A DNA stretch of 64,000 nucleotides from Sipunculus nudus (Eukaryota > Annelida > Sipuncula > Golfingiida > Sipunculidae): NCBI GenBank assembly GCA_026874595.1, contig CM049307.1:3371579-3435578 (forward strand), written 5' to 3'. Positions 50,231 to 62,215 of this stretch are shown here, piece after piece (the first letter of the stretch is position 1; each line of letters opens with the position of its first letter). The notes beneath the pieces were generated by a model, which was not told the DNA's origin, did not search any database, and saw only the letters and a list, made by a program, of their open reading frames with translations. The position numbers and the translations under genes are program-made.

Positions 50231-50947
50231 TCGATCATTTTTAAAAGAATTAAAAACGAACAAAGATTTTTGGTACAGAGGTAATTGAGAACGTGACCTA
50301 ATTTTCTGATAGGAAAAATACTACATACCCGAGATGAATAGCCTGTAATGAACAAAAATCAAAATCCAGGAGAAACTCGTGGGCTGTTTACGACATTTTG
50401 TGCATGGTCAACTGACAAGATTCTGCCTCGCACGCGCGTGACGTCATAAGCGGTGTTCCATATTGCAGGAGATAGAATCCCGCTGTTTGGCGATGTGAGG
50501 TGGTCAGACAATAATAGCAGCTAGCACGTTACTATTATTAATACATGCATGTATGTAGCCCCTGTTATATCATATGATTGTACATGAATGATGAATGGCA
50601 CCCCTGCTCTCTCCCTTCGATATGCTGTTTAAGAGTCATAGGAGATTCTTTTAAGTTTGAAAAAAAAACCTGATACATTTACATCAACAATAACTGAAAC
50701 ATCTCAGCTTAAATAGTTAAAAAGTGTACGTCGGTATTCATCATAAAACAACCATGTATCACCTGAATGTGCTTATAACAGTGACACCATTCAAGTGTTA
50801 TTTCCACCACCACCACCACCACCCATAATTTAAATATTGATGGAAGATTACTATTCTTATGACCTTATCATTGATTACAAGCAGTGTTTATAACATTCAC
50901 AATATTAATGGTTAAAACGGCAAAACTTGGGTACACGTACACGTGTG

Positions 50948-50960
50948 CCCTATAAATATT
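50948..50960 (+). promoter_or_regulatory. Possible TATA box
   Basis: 'CTATAAATA' preceded by a CACGTG-containing stretch (acgtacacgtgtgcc). It looks promoter-like, but no gene is recognised downstream, so this is weak. Confidence 0.2.
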
Positions 50961-51133
50961 CTCCGGGCACGTCCCCACGCAGCATCACCTTTTACAATGT
51001 ATCACTGGCGGCTGTCTGAGCAGAGGTCACACAGTCCATTCAACCCAATGTCAATGTCAAGCTCCGCACATCTATATATGTATGCAGTTGAACAGCATTG
51101 ATGAAACTATGAAGTGGTCAAAATAAAGCCCAG

Positions 51134-52028
51134 TCGTGTTGGGACGATACGGGTTTTTGATATCATGATAATTATTCAAATTTTATAGCGATATACCGTG
51201 ATATCTCGATATATTTAATTATATATAATGGCATTAATAAGCCATCAATAATGATATTTATAACAACCACCTTTAAAGTCTTGACTTTATACAAGGGGTT
51301 AAGTATTAATATCATTTATACCAATTGTGCCAGTACCACAGAATGACTCATTAAGTGATGTAAGTTCCATGAAGGTCCTGCAGGTGTGCAAGCTTGAGGC
51401 GCGGGAAGTCCTGCCCCCATCGTCGAATCACGCTTGTCAGAACTTTCCATCAGTTTCCTATAGCTACATAAGAGCCGGAGAATCCCGGCGAATTTTCGGA
51501 GAGCGTGTCATACCAATCATGGCTAAATATACCATCCTAATTTTTTATGGCAAAATATGCAACCCGTATGGAATGTTCGATTCAGTTGTGACACTTTTAT
51601 GTTGACATTTTCGTTCCATGTAATAAAAGCATAAATATGTGTAATTATTGCTCTTCAATTCTAATGTTATTTTCTCCTGGAATTCTCAAGCTTTTGTCCT
51701 CTCTCATCCTGCTACTTCCGGACATTTCCGACTAATCCGGAAGTCTGTAAGCACACTTTTCCACCTATATGCGGACATTTCCGACTAATCCTGAAGTCTG
51801 TAAGCACACTGTTCCACCCACACGCGTGTATTCAAATACATGTGGTTTATAAAAATAAATGTGATTCTTTGAAATAAATTTATTTTGAACCTCAAGGGCT
51901 TGCTTGTGAACTAAAATTGTGAACACAAAATGATATCGTGGTATCGCGATAATGGGAAAGTTGACGGTATGATAACCGTAGCTGTCAGATATTGTGATAA
52001 TACCGTATACCGGTAACTGTCCCAACCC
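51134..52028. mobile_element. 895-bp insertion flanked by 10-bp direct repeats
   Basis: TAAAGCCCAG occurs at 51124-51133 and 52029-52038. The inner ends are related in inverse orientation (gttgggacgatacgg and the complement of ccggtaactgtcccaaccc), and both have nearby 'gatatc/cgcgata' palindromes. This is the look of a hAT-like non-autonomous element. A duplication of about 55 bases containing 'gcggacatttccgactaatc' lies at 51715-51825. The 92-residue plus frame at 51327-51605 shows no transposase motif. Confidence 0.55.
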
Positions 52029-52039
52029 TAAAGCCCAGC

Positions 52040-54270
52040 ATCCTCATTCTGTATAAACCAACGAAACATGTTTCACCATATCCTGTTCACCAAGCTTTAC
52101 TGGGAGGAAAAGTAGTAACATTTCCATAAAACAATGGGTGAAGATGCATCAACCCAATTTTATACATGGTCACAATGACAGGAAAAGTATTGGCGATGTA
52201 TAAACAAATGATCGAACCTCATGGGACAACATTTCAGCTTGGCTAGAGCAGTCCAATATTTGAAAAAGGGGTTTGACACATTGATATATTGTAAATGTAC
52301 CAGTTCTTTTGAATTTTGTTGATAAACAAATGGAGTATTAATGATAAAATCACAATTCATTTCGTGAATTCAATACCATGACTATTAAACGGACGGTAGC
52401 TTTTCATTTTCTTTATTTGCAATCCTTGCTTTGTTACCCACAGTTTGTGCTGCCATGGAGCCATGATGCCTATATTGCCTACTATGACAGGGTACTGCCT
52501 GCGTACACGTATTACAAGTTCACAAAATACATAAGTGTATCTTAGAACAGGATTCCCGGTAGTGCAAAACACATTGGTTTAAAGTGGATTTACCTCAGGC
52601 TCTGGTAACAATGATGAATAAAGTTCTTCAGACACATATGATACGTGGATAAAAATAAGCAATATAAATTGCGTCAGTTTTGGATAATTATGCCATTTAT
52701 GTTGAGTGATACCGCTATCAGCTTGCGGGGCTTGCCCATGTACTCAAGATCCGAGAGTACAGCGCTCGCGCAAGGGATGCTGGAAACTTGCTAATGCCAT
52801 CCAGTAGCACGTAATATGTATTTTAATACAAGGATGATTTTTTTCATATGGTGCCGTATTTACCGCATAAAATGTTCACTAGTCCAGTGAATGCGGATGT
52901 TGTCAGCTGGCTTGCACACTGACAAACACGGAGACTCGCACATGGCACTTTGATTACAAGACAACCAGTGGTGCGTATAATTATAAATATGAAGCGGCCT
53001 TTCCTCAGGTGACGCGAAATTCAATGTTTATCAAGCTTGTATTATTGGACTACGTCAAGAAATGAATGTATTATAACTGGTCAACAAAATTCAAGAAAGG
53101 AACCCGAGTTTCCGCGGGATATAAATATGACGAATTTCCTCACAATTTCCTAGTTTCTACAAGGTAGCATTGAACTTGCACACAGTTAAATGTCGTAAAA
53201 TAACGTAGTTCCTGAAAGTCCTACTGGGTCATTACCTCACTGGTACAACGAAATAAATTCGAACCTGACCGACGTCGTTTATGCAAACGTGATATATTTT
53301 GTGGGAAAACTTGGTGACTGTGATATGGTTGTGGACAGGCCAGGAAAATGTAATTTTCAATAATTTAAGATTAAAACACGGAATAATAAATGGGGAAGCC
53401 TTGGTTTCGTGCGCTGTCACTTGTCTACCGTAAGCCACTTGTGGATGTGGACGCTGATATGCAGTGGGTGTTTGGGGTGATCTGCCTCAAATTATGCAGA
53501 AGACTGACATTTCTTTGAAATAAATTTCTTTTTTAAAGAGGAAGGTGTCAATGCCCTGTAATGCACATTCTCTTGTTATGTTAATTCTTAGTGGGTGCCA
53601 TCTCCTTGATAATAATTTATAACCTATACTTGGGCCCTAAAATTGACCCTTTGATGTGTCTTATGAAATTAATTTGAATTGTAGCATAATACCTTTCTAT
53701 GTTACTTTCCTATTTTCACTTGTAGCATCATAAAAAAATATACCACTGACCATTTTAAGAATAAAAAATTATAAAATCTCATTTCAATCATCAGTGTTAA
53801 AGTGATCATTATGCTAACAAAGTGATCCTCAGTAGCTGGCAGCTCCAACTTAAGATGCTGAAAAATAATTTGAACCAAAATTTGAGGCTCAACATTGGGG
53901 GGTCGTCTTATACACGGGGTCGTCTTATACACACATAAATAAGGTAAGATATTGGAGCCTAGCTGGGTCTACTGAACACGGTGACTGACACCTGCTGACC
54001 TCTTCATAACGTGTATTCAGGAAATTCACGCGATGAACGTGACGTCATGGTTACGTCATTCCATTATGACGGCAAAGATTTCACATACAACGCCGTTCAG
54101 TTTGGCCAAGTTAGCTATGCACTTCTTACATAAACTAAACAACACCTCAGCGTCGTGATGTAAGTTGTTTTTAATACATTATCACTGACTTCATATAAAA
54201 TTAGGTCGTTTTCTAGGCATTCACCGTATGGCTATGAACACAGATTATATCATCAAGGTAGAAAATTAAC
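52040..54270. other. Non-coding stretch
   Basis: No firm gene. A short minus-strand segment near 52607-52640 ('EELYSSLLPEPE' followed by gtaaat) looks exon-like but has no good acceptor. 53886-53935 has a tandem 'ggggtcgtcttatacac', typical of a DNA-transposon edge. Confidence 0.3.
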
Positions 54271-54272
54271 GT

Positions 54273-54310
54273 GAAAAAACAGTGTTTCACGGTTGGTGGA
54301 ACGGACTATA
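54273..54310 (-). repeat. 38-bp inverted repeat, right arm
   Basis: Inverse of 50193-50230. The following bases TATAGAGTAAA mark the left side of the next element. Confidence 0.8.
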
Positions 54311-55812
54311 GAGTAAACCCGGAAAATATCGGACACCCGGGTAATATCGGACACTTGCCTATAAATCCTCAGGAAATGGTCAGTTTTGGTAATCCTGACC
54401 GACAGCATGTGACAAGTTAAAGTTTATGATTTGTTTTGTTTACAACTTCCGTTAAATACAGCCAAAAATTAAATAAAAGGTCATTTTTTATTGGTTTAAC
54501 ATGGCTTCCACAGAACCAATGACCGGTCTCAGCCGTCCTGGAAAGTTCAGGCACGACACACTTGATCGGCGTGACCCAAAAACTAGGTCAAGTTTTGACA
54601 GTCAGAAGCGATGTCATGACCTGTTGACCAGTTTATATCACAGTCAGACTGTTTATTTTTCATATGTGGCATTTTGCTTGATTTAAAACAAAAATATTTT
54701 AAAATTTACTGTAATTTGTTAAGTGTCCGATATTACCCGGGTGGCAAAAAAAGGAACCTGGGTAATATCGGACACACGGTACCATGGAAAATGGCAATCA
54801 TTATAAGGGGCTCTTTGAAGGATAAACAACGACACATTGCCGCTCAAGCAAAGATGATTAATTGTTATAATATCTGGAGTTATTTTTATAGCAGAACGAC
54901 TGTATATAAGTTCATATTACACGGGGTAATAATGTCACATATTTGCTATATATATCGGCATTTAAAGTTGCTTGGATGCAACTTTTATAACTGAACATTT
55001 TACTAAAAAAATGCAAATATTAAAATGTTATACTTGTATATTATTATGTTTGCATATAATAATGTTAATTTGGATTTTTGCATTTAAATTATCACTGTAT
55101 ATTCATATAGGGTAAAACTAAGTTCCGGCATTTTGCATGCATCAGACTCATACCGTAACAGAAGTCTTCAATGTATTTTAGAATTACCAGAAATAAAGGT
55201 ATTATTGATTATAGACTGGGACATATTTTATCTGCATTTAATCTAGGGTGTTAGTAATTATTGATATTTTATACAAAAAAAAAAACAGCTTAAAACATTT
55301 TAGTTTGCAAATTTCCGCGATCTGTGAGAACTGCCTTTCTGTGACAAATCGTCTGGCACTTTGCCAGTCACGATCTGGCAGTAAGGTCCATAGAATAAAC
55401 CCACAAACACGGCTAATCCACAGGTTACCATCGGTAGAAAAACTGATCAAATGAAAGATTTGACAATGTTTTCCCATAAAACAATACGTTTTGAGCTTGT
55501 TATTGCGTCTGTGCCAGCTGTCAACGTGAGTTTTCCATGATATAATTGTCAACCCCTGCGCAAATTATCGCCGTTTAGCCTGGTGTCCGATATTACCCAG
55601 GTGGTGTTCGATATTACCCAGGTGAACCTCCGCGTTGTCTCTTGCAAATTTTTTGTACTGGAGGGCGCTTGACCTCTACGTGTTTAGTCTTAAAAAGATC
55701 TCCTGTTCGTGAGGTTTGAAATGCTACCCGGAAACCGGCGTTGTTTTGATTAGTCATGGAATGGTTAGCAGACGAAGCCAAAAGTGTCCGATATTACCCC
55801 CCCTTACTTTAG
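54311..55812. mobile_element. Element with seven GTGTCCGATATTACCC motifs
   Basis: The motif or its inverse occurs at 54325-54336, 54343-54354, 54723-54738, 54760-54775, 55583-55598, 55604-55619 (one change) and 55784-55799. They come as outward and inward pairs. The ends align as inverse copies (agtaaacccggaaaatatcgg against the complement of the right end, agtaaggggggg then taatatcggacac). No transposase was found. Frames of 61-106 residues inside show no motif I know. Confidence 0.55.
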
Positions 55813-55926
55813 ATTTATTCTGGACAGTGTTTCAGTGGTATATGGGGCATGTGTAACTGTTACACACGTCAAGTCATTCACATTTTACACTACTTTTTCA
55901 CACTTCAGTTATTTTCTTTATCTAAC

Positions 55927-56022
55927 CTTGCTTAGACTCCTGTTTTTATCCTCAACAACATCTAACAGAGATGTCCTCTGTGATTCCAGCAGAGAATCAT
56001 CATCTCCTATGATGCTCGCCAT
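55927..56022 (-). CDS. Likely first coding exon of an unidentified gene
   Basis: ATG at 56020-56022 opens 32 codons starting MASIIGDDDSLLESQRTSLL and ending in a charged helix, then AAG|gttaga as donor in phase 0. Composition and the clean border argue for a real exon. An ETS-type site CCGGAAGT (complement of 56226-56233) lies about 200 bases upstream, as in many housekeeping promoters. The next exons would be below 55.9 kb; I could not find them. The 1.5-kb element above would lie in its first intron. Function unknown. Confidence 0.45.
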
Positions 56023-56029
56023 ATTGCCG

Positions 56030-57640
56030 CTGTTCCCATGGAAATGTCTAGTCTCGTCATATATTTATTTATAAATGGCCATTAATATCAACCAGATTCA
56101 CTATGGATTCTTTTCAAAAATATATATCTCAAACATAAATGGCTAAGGAAATTTACAAATAATGCAATTATATTGAGAAATGGGGAAAGAAGGACTTCAA
56201 GTCTGAGATTAATTTGTTATTGCCAACTTCCGGTGTCACTGAGGAACGTCAAGAAAGAGACCGTTGACTGGAACCTTTGATGTTAGTGTACCATATGCGA
56301 GCTTTATCAGTGCTGCATTACTATAAGATATTCTGCTGACTTAGGTGTTTGAGAAATATCTGATTCCTGCTGGGATGGCGACTATCAGGAAATAAATTCA
56401 GTATGTTTAGGTGATACTCTATTATCGCCCACCCCCCCCCCCCCTTTTGGTCCATCAGAATGTCAATAGGTATTTTGAGCTAGCACATAGGACATGATTT
56501 GATCCTATTTTCACTTTCAGTTTGGAGGCCATGCGATCCATGTTTATAAGGCAAGTGGCTTAAATGTTCATGTGACATTCTTAAATCATACAGAAACTGA
56601 TATCCTTATTGGAGTGATTATACTATGGCCAATCCCATGTGATTAGTCACGCTTCAGCGTACTCAAGATCAACCAGGGTATCTGCACTTAGTCACAGAAA
56701 GGGACCTGCTTCATGCTGGGGGGGGGATTGCCTTGGTGCAAGGCTGAGAATTACACACCAGGTGACCCGGGCTCCATACTCAGCCTTGAGTATGTTCTTA
56801 AGAAATATCGTAGCGGTCCTTCTGATGTATCAGAAGGAAAGAATAAAAGAGTAATTAAGAATAAGATGCAGCTTAAACTATGTTCACGCTACCTATATAT
56901 CCTTTATATATCAGTTTCCATACATGTGGAGTCTCCTGTTTATGTTATATATGATATAACAGCATTTTATCATGAAGAGAAGAGCAGAAGACCATCACTG
57001 ACACAGCCATGTTGCTGAGGCATGAACTCTGGTCACCCATGACCTGACCTGTGACCTGACCTCTGGTGTACCAGAGTAATTTATTGCTAATAAGTCTATT
57101 GAAAAAAAATCTTATTTCATGAATAATACTTATGAGTAAATGATAATATATGGCTTCAATAAGTCCTTTATAAGTTTATGGCTATATCATTTAAGGTTTT
57201 AACAAATTTGCCTATGGAAGTTATGGAAACAATATTTACTATAATTTATTTGGAACAATAATCAGAGGACAACTTTTCTCATATCAATAAGGTCAAGGAC
57301 AGGGTCATGTGACAAAAGATAAACATGACCACATGGCAGGCTTAAAAAAAAACACAGGAGTTGAAATCTTAACAATTTCCTTATAAGGGCACTTCTACAT
57401 AATTTATTTTTACTCCAGAACAGTTTATTAGCCATTATTGGTAAGAAATTTGCTAAATTGCCTCCATTTTCTCTGTTTATTTTGCAAATATCCCAATATA
57501 CCCCTGCTACGCTTTTCCATAAGAGGATCCCCATAACTGAAATCTCATTTCAGTTATGAACCCATAACAAGGGGGGGGAGGGCTTTAAGTGAGTAAATTC
57601 CATGGTAGCGATTAGGTTAAACCGGGCGTTATCTTTCACA
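56030..57640. other. Non-coding stretch with short repeats
   Basis: A C run at 56431-56445 and a tandem 'tgacctgacctgtgacctga' near 57040. A segment at 56650-56830 with 'gtactcaagatc'/'cttgagtatgtt' inverse phrases looks repeat-derived. No gene. Confidence 0.3.
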
Positions 57641-57644
57641 AGTG

Positions 57645-57773
57645 TCACAGAATCTATATTCCCTGTAACCAACCTGTGGTATATTTAGTATAATTTATTT
57701 ATCAAATATAATTTTATACATTATCTATTTTATATATTAATTATATATTAGGCAGTGGCTAAACAGCCGGCAG
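57645..57773. repeat. Repeat edge A: direct copy plus 'ctaaacagccggc' motif
   Basis: 57645-57700 matches 60661-60720 in direct orientation (cctgtaaccaacctgtgg core). 57754-57773 (agtggctaaacagccggcag) matches the 60577-60632 region in inverse orientation. Confidence 0.5.
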
Positions 57774-58389
57774 TTAAGTCCACTGGCTGAATTGCCGGCA
57801 AATTAATGAATGATCTATTACAGTGTTATAATTTGTACTTTCAATTATTATTTGAACAATGAGCTAACAATATAGTCCTGACTGGTCTATCTAATACTTA
57901 TATAAGGAATTCTGTTCACGTCTGTTCGCAATGTTCTCTACTTGAAAACTGCGTTGTGTACAATAGTGTACCCTACCTCATTTTAAAGGTTATTATCCCC
58001 GCAGTGACATAGACAATATGAGAATAAATAATTTTTAATGTACATATAATTTTAATGATTTTTCCATTTTTACGGACTTTCACGGAGGTTAGACTGAGCA
58101 CAGCCGAACTGCCTTCGGCAGTGACTGGAATGTGTGCATAGTGGTCACTCAACCTCAAACACTACTATTGTTCATATGAATAACGCTTGCTTTCTCCGAG
58201 GGATTTGAGCCTGTCGGGCCTTACATTTGAACGGGGCTCTCACCCACATGTGTGGTCAGTAAAAGAGCAAAACACGTTTCTCGCTTTATGAAATGGAGAG
58301 TTCAACCCAGGAGGATTAATGACAAAACCTAATTCATATCCCTATTTCGGGAACAGACGTGGGGTGGGTTGGGGTGGAGTGGTGTTGGA

Positions 58390-58520
58390 GGTTTCAGGCC
58401 TCAACATTTGTCTGATACGATGAAAAAAAAGGTTGCAGTGGCTGAAAATGGGATACGAACCCATGGAGTTCATGCATGGAGTCCTATTAGGTCCCCTTCT
58501 ACTACTTATGAGGTATGCAT
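58390..58520 (-). other. tRNA-like sequence, degenerate
   Basis: The minus strand has GGGTTCGTATCCC (complement of 58450-58462) in a good T-arm with ATGGG/CCCAT, followed by a 3' end TTTTCAGCCA. A loop CCTAATAGG sits where an anticodon arm could be, with a long variable region as in Leu/Ser tRNAs. The A-box side is poor. Most likely a tRNA pseudogene or SINE remnant. Confidence 0.3.
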
Positions 58521-58788
58521 ATTTCTGTTCCTTTCTTCAGGAACAGTTTCCTTGCAACTTACTTTTAAGTAATCTTTCATGTGTTCCTCACATCAACCAA
58601 ATCTTTATACATCCAACGATAGAGTAAAGTCAAATATCATAGCCTGCCTGGGCTTTAGTGTACTGATGTTTACTGCTAAAATGCTTCAAATGAAACGTGA
58701 TTCCTGGTACCTATAGAGTAAGACGCGACGTACCTCAGTTCTAGCTCATCACTAAAGCCCTGAAAAGTCCATATGGTGAATCCCTGAT

Positions 58789-58840
58789 ATTTGCATATTA
58801 CGGCATCACAAGGCTCCTGACGATTCCATCACATTTGCAT
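58789..58840 (+). promoter_or_regulatory. Two octamer motifs ATTTGCAT
   Basis: ATTTGCAT at 58789-58796 and 58833-58840, within a duplicated 'atttgcatat...catcac' phrase. Octamers occur in snRNA and histone promoters, but no such gene is seen nearby. Confidence 0.3.
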
Positions 58841-59379
58841 ATCAGGCCATCACGTCTACTGTGAATGGCATCCTTGCTATGGAGACGCTAACAGCGGTCC
58901 CATTGGCAACAGACAGCTCAACCTGCTTGGTAACATTCGCTCTGAAATCATGTTTTCAGAAAGTCCATAGATCTTCACGTCCTATGATATATCTCTGCTG
59001 TTCGAACATACGGTCCATGGGCCAAATTTTAAGTGCATTGTGGACAATGTCACATCGATTTTGTACTGTGTATTTGTTAGTGTTCAAGTTGCACTTGAAG
59101 GTCTTGTCACTGTTAAGTTGCCAACACGCTGAACGTCGTGATCGTTTCAGTCAGCCAGTACATGAATTACAGTTTGATGCTCGTCGCGTGTTGAACTGAA
59201 TATCTCACGCTGATTGGCTGAGCTAGAGACACACTTCAAAACCAGCCTGCTGCGATAAGCGACGGTCTGATTAACGGTGACACACTGACTCGCTGAGGCT
59301 GAGGGTTATATATAGTGTTAAAAATTTTGCCGTAATCAAATAGCCGAGGACCGGCCTAACCATATTAAGACTAAATGGT

Positions 59380-59435
59380 AATATATATATATATATATAT
59401 ATATTATATACATATATAAAAAATATATATATAGC
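59380..59435. repeat. AT dinucleotide microsatellite
   Basis: (AT)n of about 22 bases, then imperfect atatataaaaaatatatata. A second AT/ATGT tract lies at 61168-61200. Confidence 0.8.
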
Positions 59436-60576
59436 AAGTTGGAAGCCCACAATAGGCGGTTACTGAATTAACCATGTTGTTTTTTAAAAAGATTCTGGGA
59501 AAGACCACTATAATTACTCCTTACGTCACTAGGATAGACCTTAGTTCAGCGAGGCGGTGATGTCTGGCGCTGACTGTCCTGAACAGCCCAAGTTTACCAG
59601 TCGGTGAAATAAGAGGGTCAGAGAGAAGTAATTAGTTATGTTAGTTGCCGCGTGGTAGCAGTACCGACACTAAGTGCGACACAGTCAGGGCCATTTCATT
59701 GACTGGGCCAGTCTACAAATATCATTGAAAACCTGGATGCCCCCACGTCTCATTCTGGTTCGCAATGTAAACATCATCACTGATCAGGTCTTCAAGGTAA
59801 ACATACCAGGGTATAAATTTCTTGCCACAAGGACAGCCCCACAAAATTAATGTGAAAAAATATTTATACACATCTTATTGAGAGATTTTCCCACTGAAAA
59901 CCTATATTTTCTGTTAACTTGTAGAATAAAAAATGAGGCAACATTCCACATCTCAGTTTAATATATCTCCCCAACCCAGATAATAAGCCCGATATACTGG
60001 GTTTATCAGCTAGTATGTAATAGGTATGTTGAGTACTAATGAGTAGGTATTAAAAGTGCACATTTGTGATATTTACAGGGTAGATTTATGTAAAATTTCT
60101 GATAAACAAATGTAATATTAACAGGATAGTTAATAGATTTTGTGATAAAATGTACCAGAAATGTGAATGTGTGTCCAGAGACTGATAATAGTTTATACAC
60201 TAGTGTGCTTATGAGCAAACAATTAATAGTGTGTGAAAAAAAACAACTCAGGATATGTCATATATTTGGCCAAAGGATCAACTTATTACTTGATCAAAGG
60301 TATAATCAAACAATCTTACACCACACTTAATTAAAGCTGTTGAGCCTAGCTATTGTGTTGTGAGATGATGCAAAAAAATATCCACACCAAATGGCATTCT
60401 TACAAAAAGACTATCAAAATATCTAATTTGGTAAGTCAGTACTTTATTGTCAGCTCATTTTCAAAATATTGATGGAAAGTACACAGTATCACACTGAAAT
60501 AGAGTATACAATGTTACATTCATTTGCTAGCAGTTCAGCCAGTGGTCAGGACTGCCAGCAAGGTCATTATTCCATT

Positions 60577-60740
60577 CCGGCTGTTTAGCCTGCGGACTAA
60601 ACTGCCAGCACCCTAATGGCTGTTTAGCCACTTCCTATATATTATCTTTTACCATAGAAATCACAGAATTTATATGTCCTGTAACCAACCTGTGGAACAT
60701 TTAATATAATATATTTATTATAAATATGTATTTATAAAAT
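60577..60740. repeat. Repeat edge B, partner of 57.6-57.8 kb
   Basis: ccggctgtttagcc at 60577-60590 and ggctgtttagccact at 60618-60632, then the direct copy 60661-60720 of 57645-57700. Confidence 0.5.
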
Positions 60741-62215
60741 ATAAATAAATATATAATATTTTATAGTTATATTTAATTATTTATCTACTGAATTGTGTTT
60801 TCTTATCAGATTTCAATATATAAAAATGTATTCTATGAGACTCTTTATAGGAAACTCTGTAAGTGATCATCCTAAGAGAGACTGCAATATTCCACAGACA
60901 GTGTGATTGTTTTAAGGGAAGGTTATATCGTGTATAAGTGATAAATCAGTCAAAGGTGTTTAAGGGAAATATACAAATACAATATTCAGTATTTTTATTT
61001 GTAAACTTTCTTTGTTAATACAAATATACACCATTAATAAATCTGAATGTTAAAACTATTCATAGATATTTTTTGATAAAAGAACAATAATTGCTGAACC
61101 CTAACATTATCCATACCATTCATGTGCAATCTTGCCAAAATATGATTTCTCAAGAATCCTTGTCATATATATATATATGTATGTATGTATGTGTATATCC
61201 AATATATACATACAATATACCTGAACTTCCATGTATACAACTCATGCAGTAGTCCGATATAAATTATAGGAATCATATTAAACCTTATATTCCTTTATTC
61301 AAATATAAAAAAAACTGTATATGAAACATATACATATCCATATGTTCAAATAGGGGGGGGGGAATGAAATCTATAAATACATATCAACAGGCATTCAGCA
61401 AAATCACTCAACTCATGTACTTGTATATTATTATAAAGCGGGACTTTTACTAATTCTGCGGGTTATACCTGCCAAGAGATGGAGTCGAAATTCTCTTATC
61501 ACTTCAGACAGATTAAAAAAATATGAATATGTACATATTAATTTATGTCTATGGCCTTTGCTTAAGACAGAGTTGAGAAAATAAATGTCTCTGTACAATC
61601 AAGTTTATGCTCAATGTCTGTGGCATCAGATAGATTTCTCCATAACAATATATGCCACATTATGGCTGTGTAAGCATTTTCTTTTGTATTGGCAGGGGGC
61701 CGCTTGCATATCTCACATGTTGTTTTCATATATGTATTGTTTTGCAAATTAAAAAATATATATATTTAAAAAAAAGAGAAACATCTTTTATAATTGCAAA
61801 GGATGTAAATCCTGTATACCTGAAGATATTTTGATATTAGTGAAATAAATACAAGGGGACTTGACCACTCGCAGAAGGATCACAATTGATAACGTTCCTT
61901 TGGCTGACCACTGGCTAAGCACACTGCAAGCCTGACAGGGCAAAGTGCTGTGTGACAGATTACAGCCAGATTAAAGGGTCCCCTGCTGGGTCTCAAGGCA
62001 AGGCAAGTGAAGTTTCGCTCCTCGAGCACCTCCAGGGGGTAGGGGTCAGGACTCCTTGCTGTGGGCTCTTTAAGCGTGGTGATGAAAGGTGATGATGATG
62101 ATCTTGATGCTGCCCTGTCCGCAGGAGCTGACAGACTAAAGATGCCGGCACTTTGTTGTTTTACACTTTTAATCAGGAGTTCATCTGGTTTTTGCGTTGT
62201 GAGTTGTGTAGCTGT
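60741..62215. other. AT-rich DNA and probable 3' part of the retrotransposon
   Basis: 60.74-61.85 kb holds no gene. 61.86-62.2 kb is GC-richer and follows ORF1 of the element on the minus strand; a short GAT repeat lies at 62089-62100. No reverse transcriptase frame is present. Confidence 0.3.

Noticed and set aside
52590-52645. Exon-like 'EELYSSLLPEPE' before gtaaat
   Set aside because: No convincing acceptor, and its frame does not fit the phase-0 donor at 55926 when the nearest AG is used.
55238-55552. 104-residue minus frame inside the boxed element
   Set aside because: No transposase motif, AT-rich end, and it overlaps an equally long frame on the other strand.
58861-59199. 112-residue plus frame near the octamers
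   Set aside because: Starts at GTG, has no recognisable domain and no matching promoter spacing.
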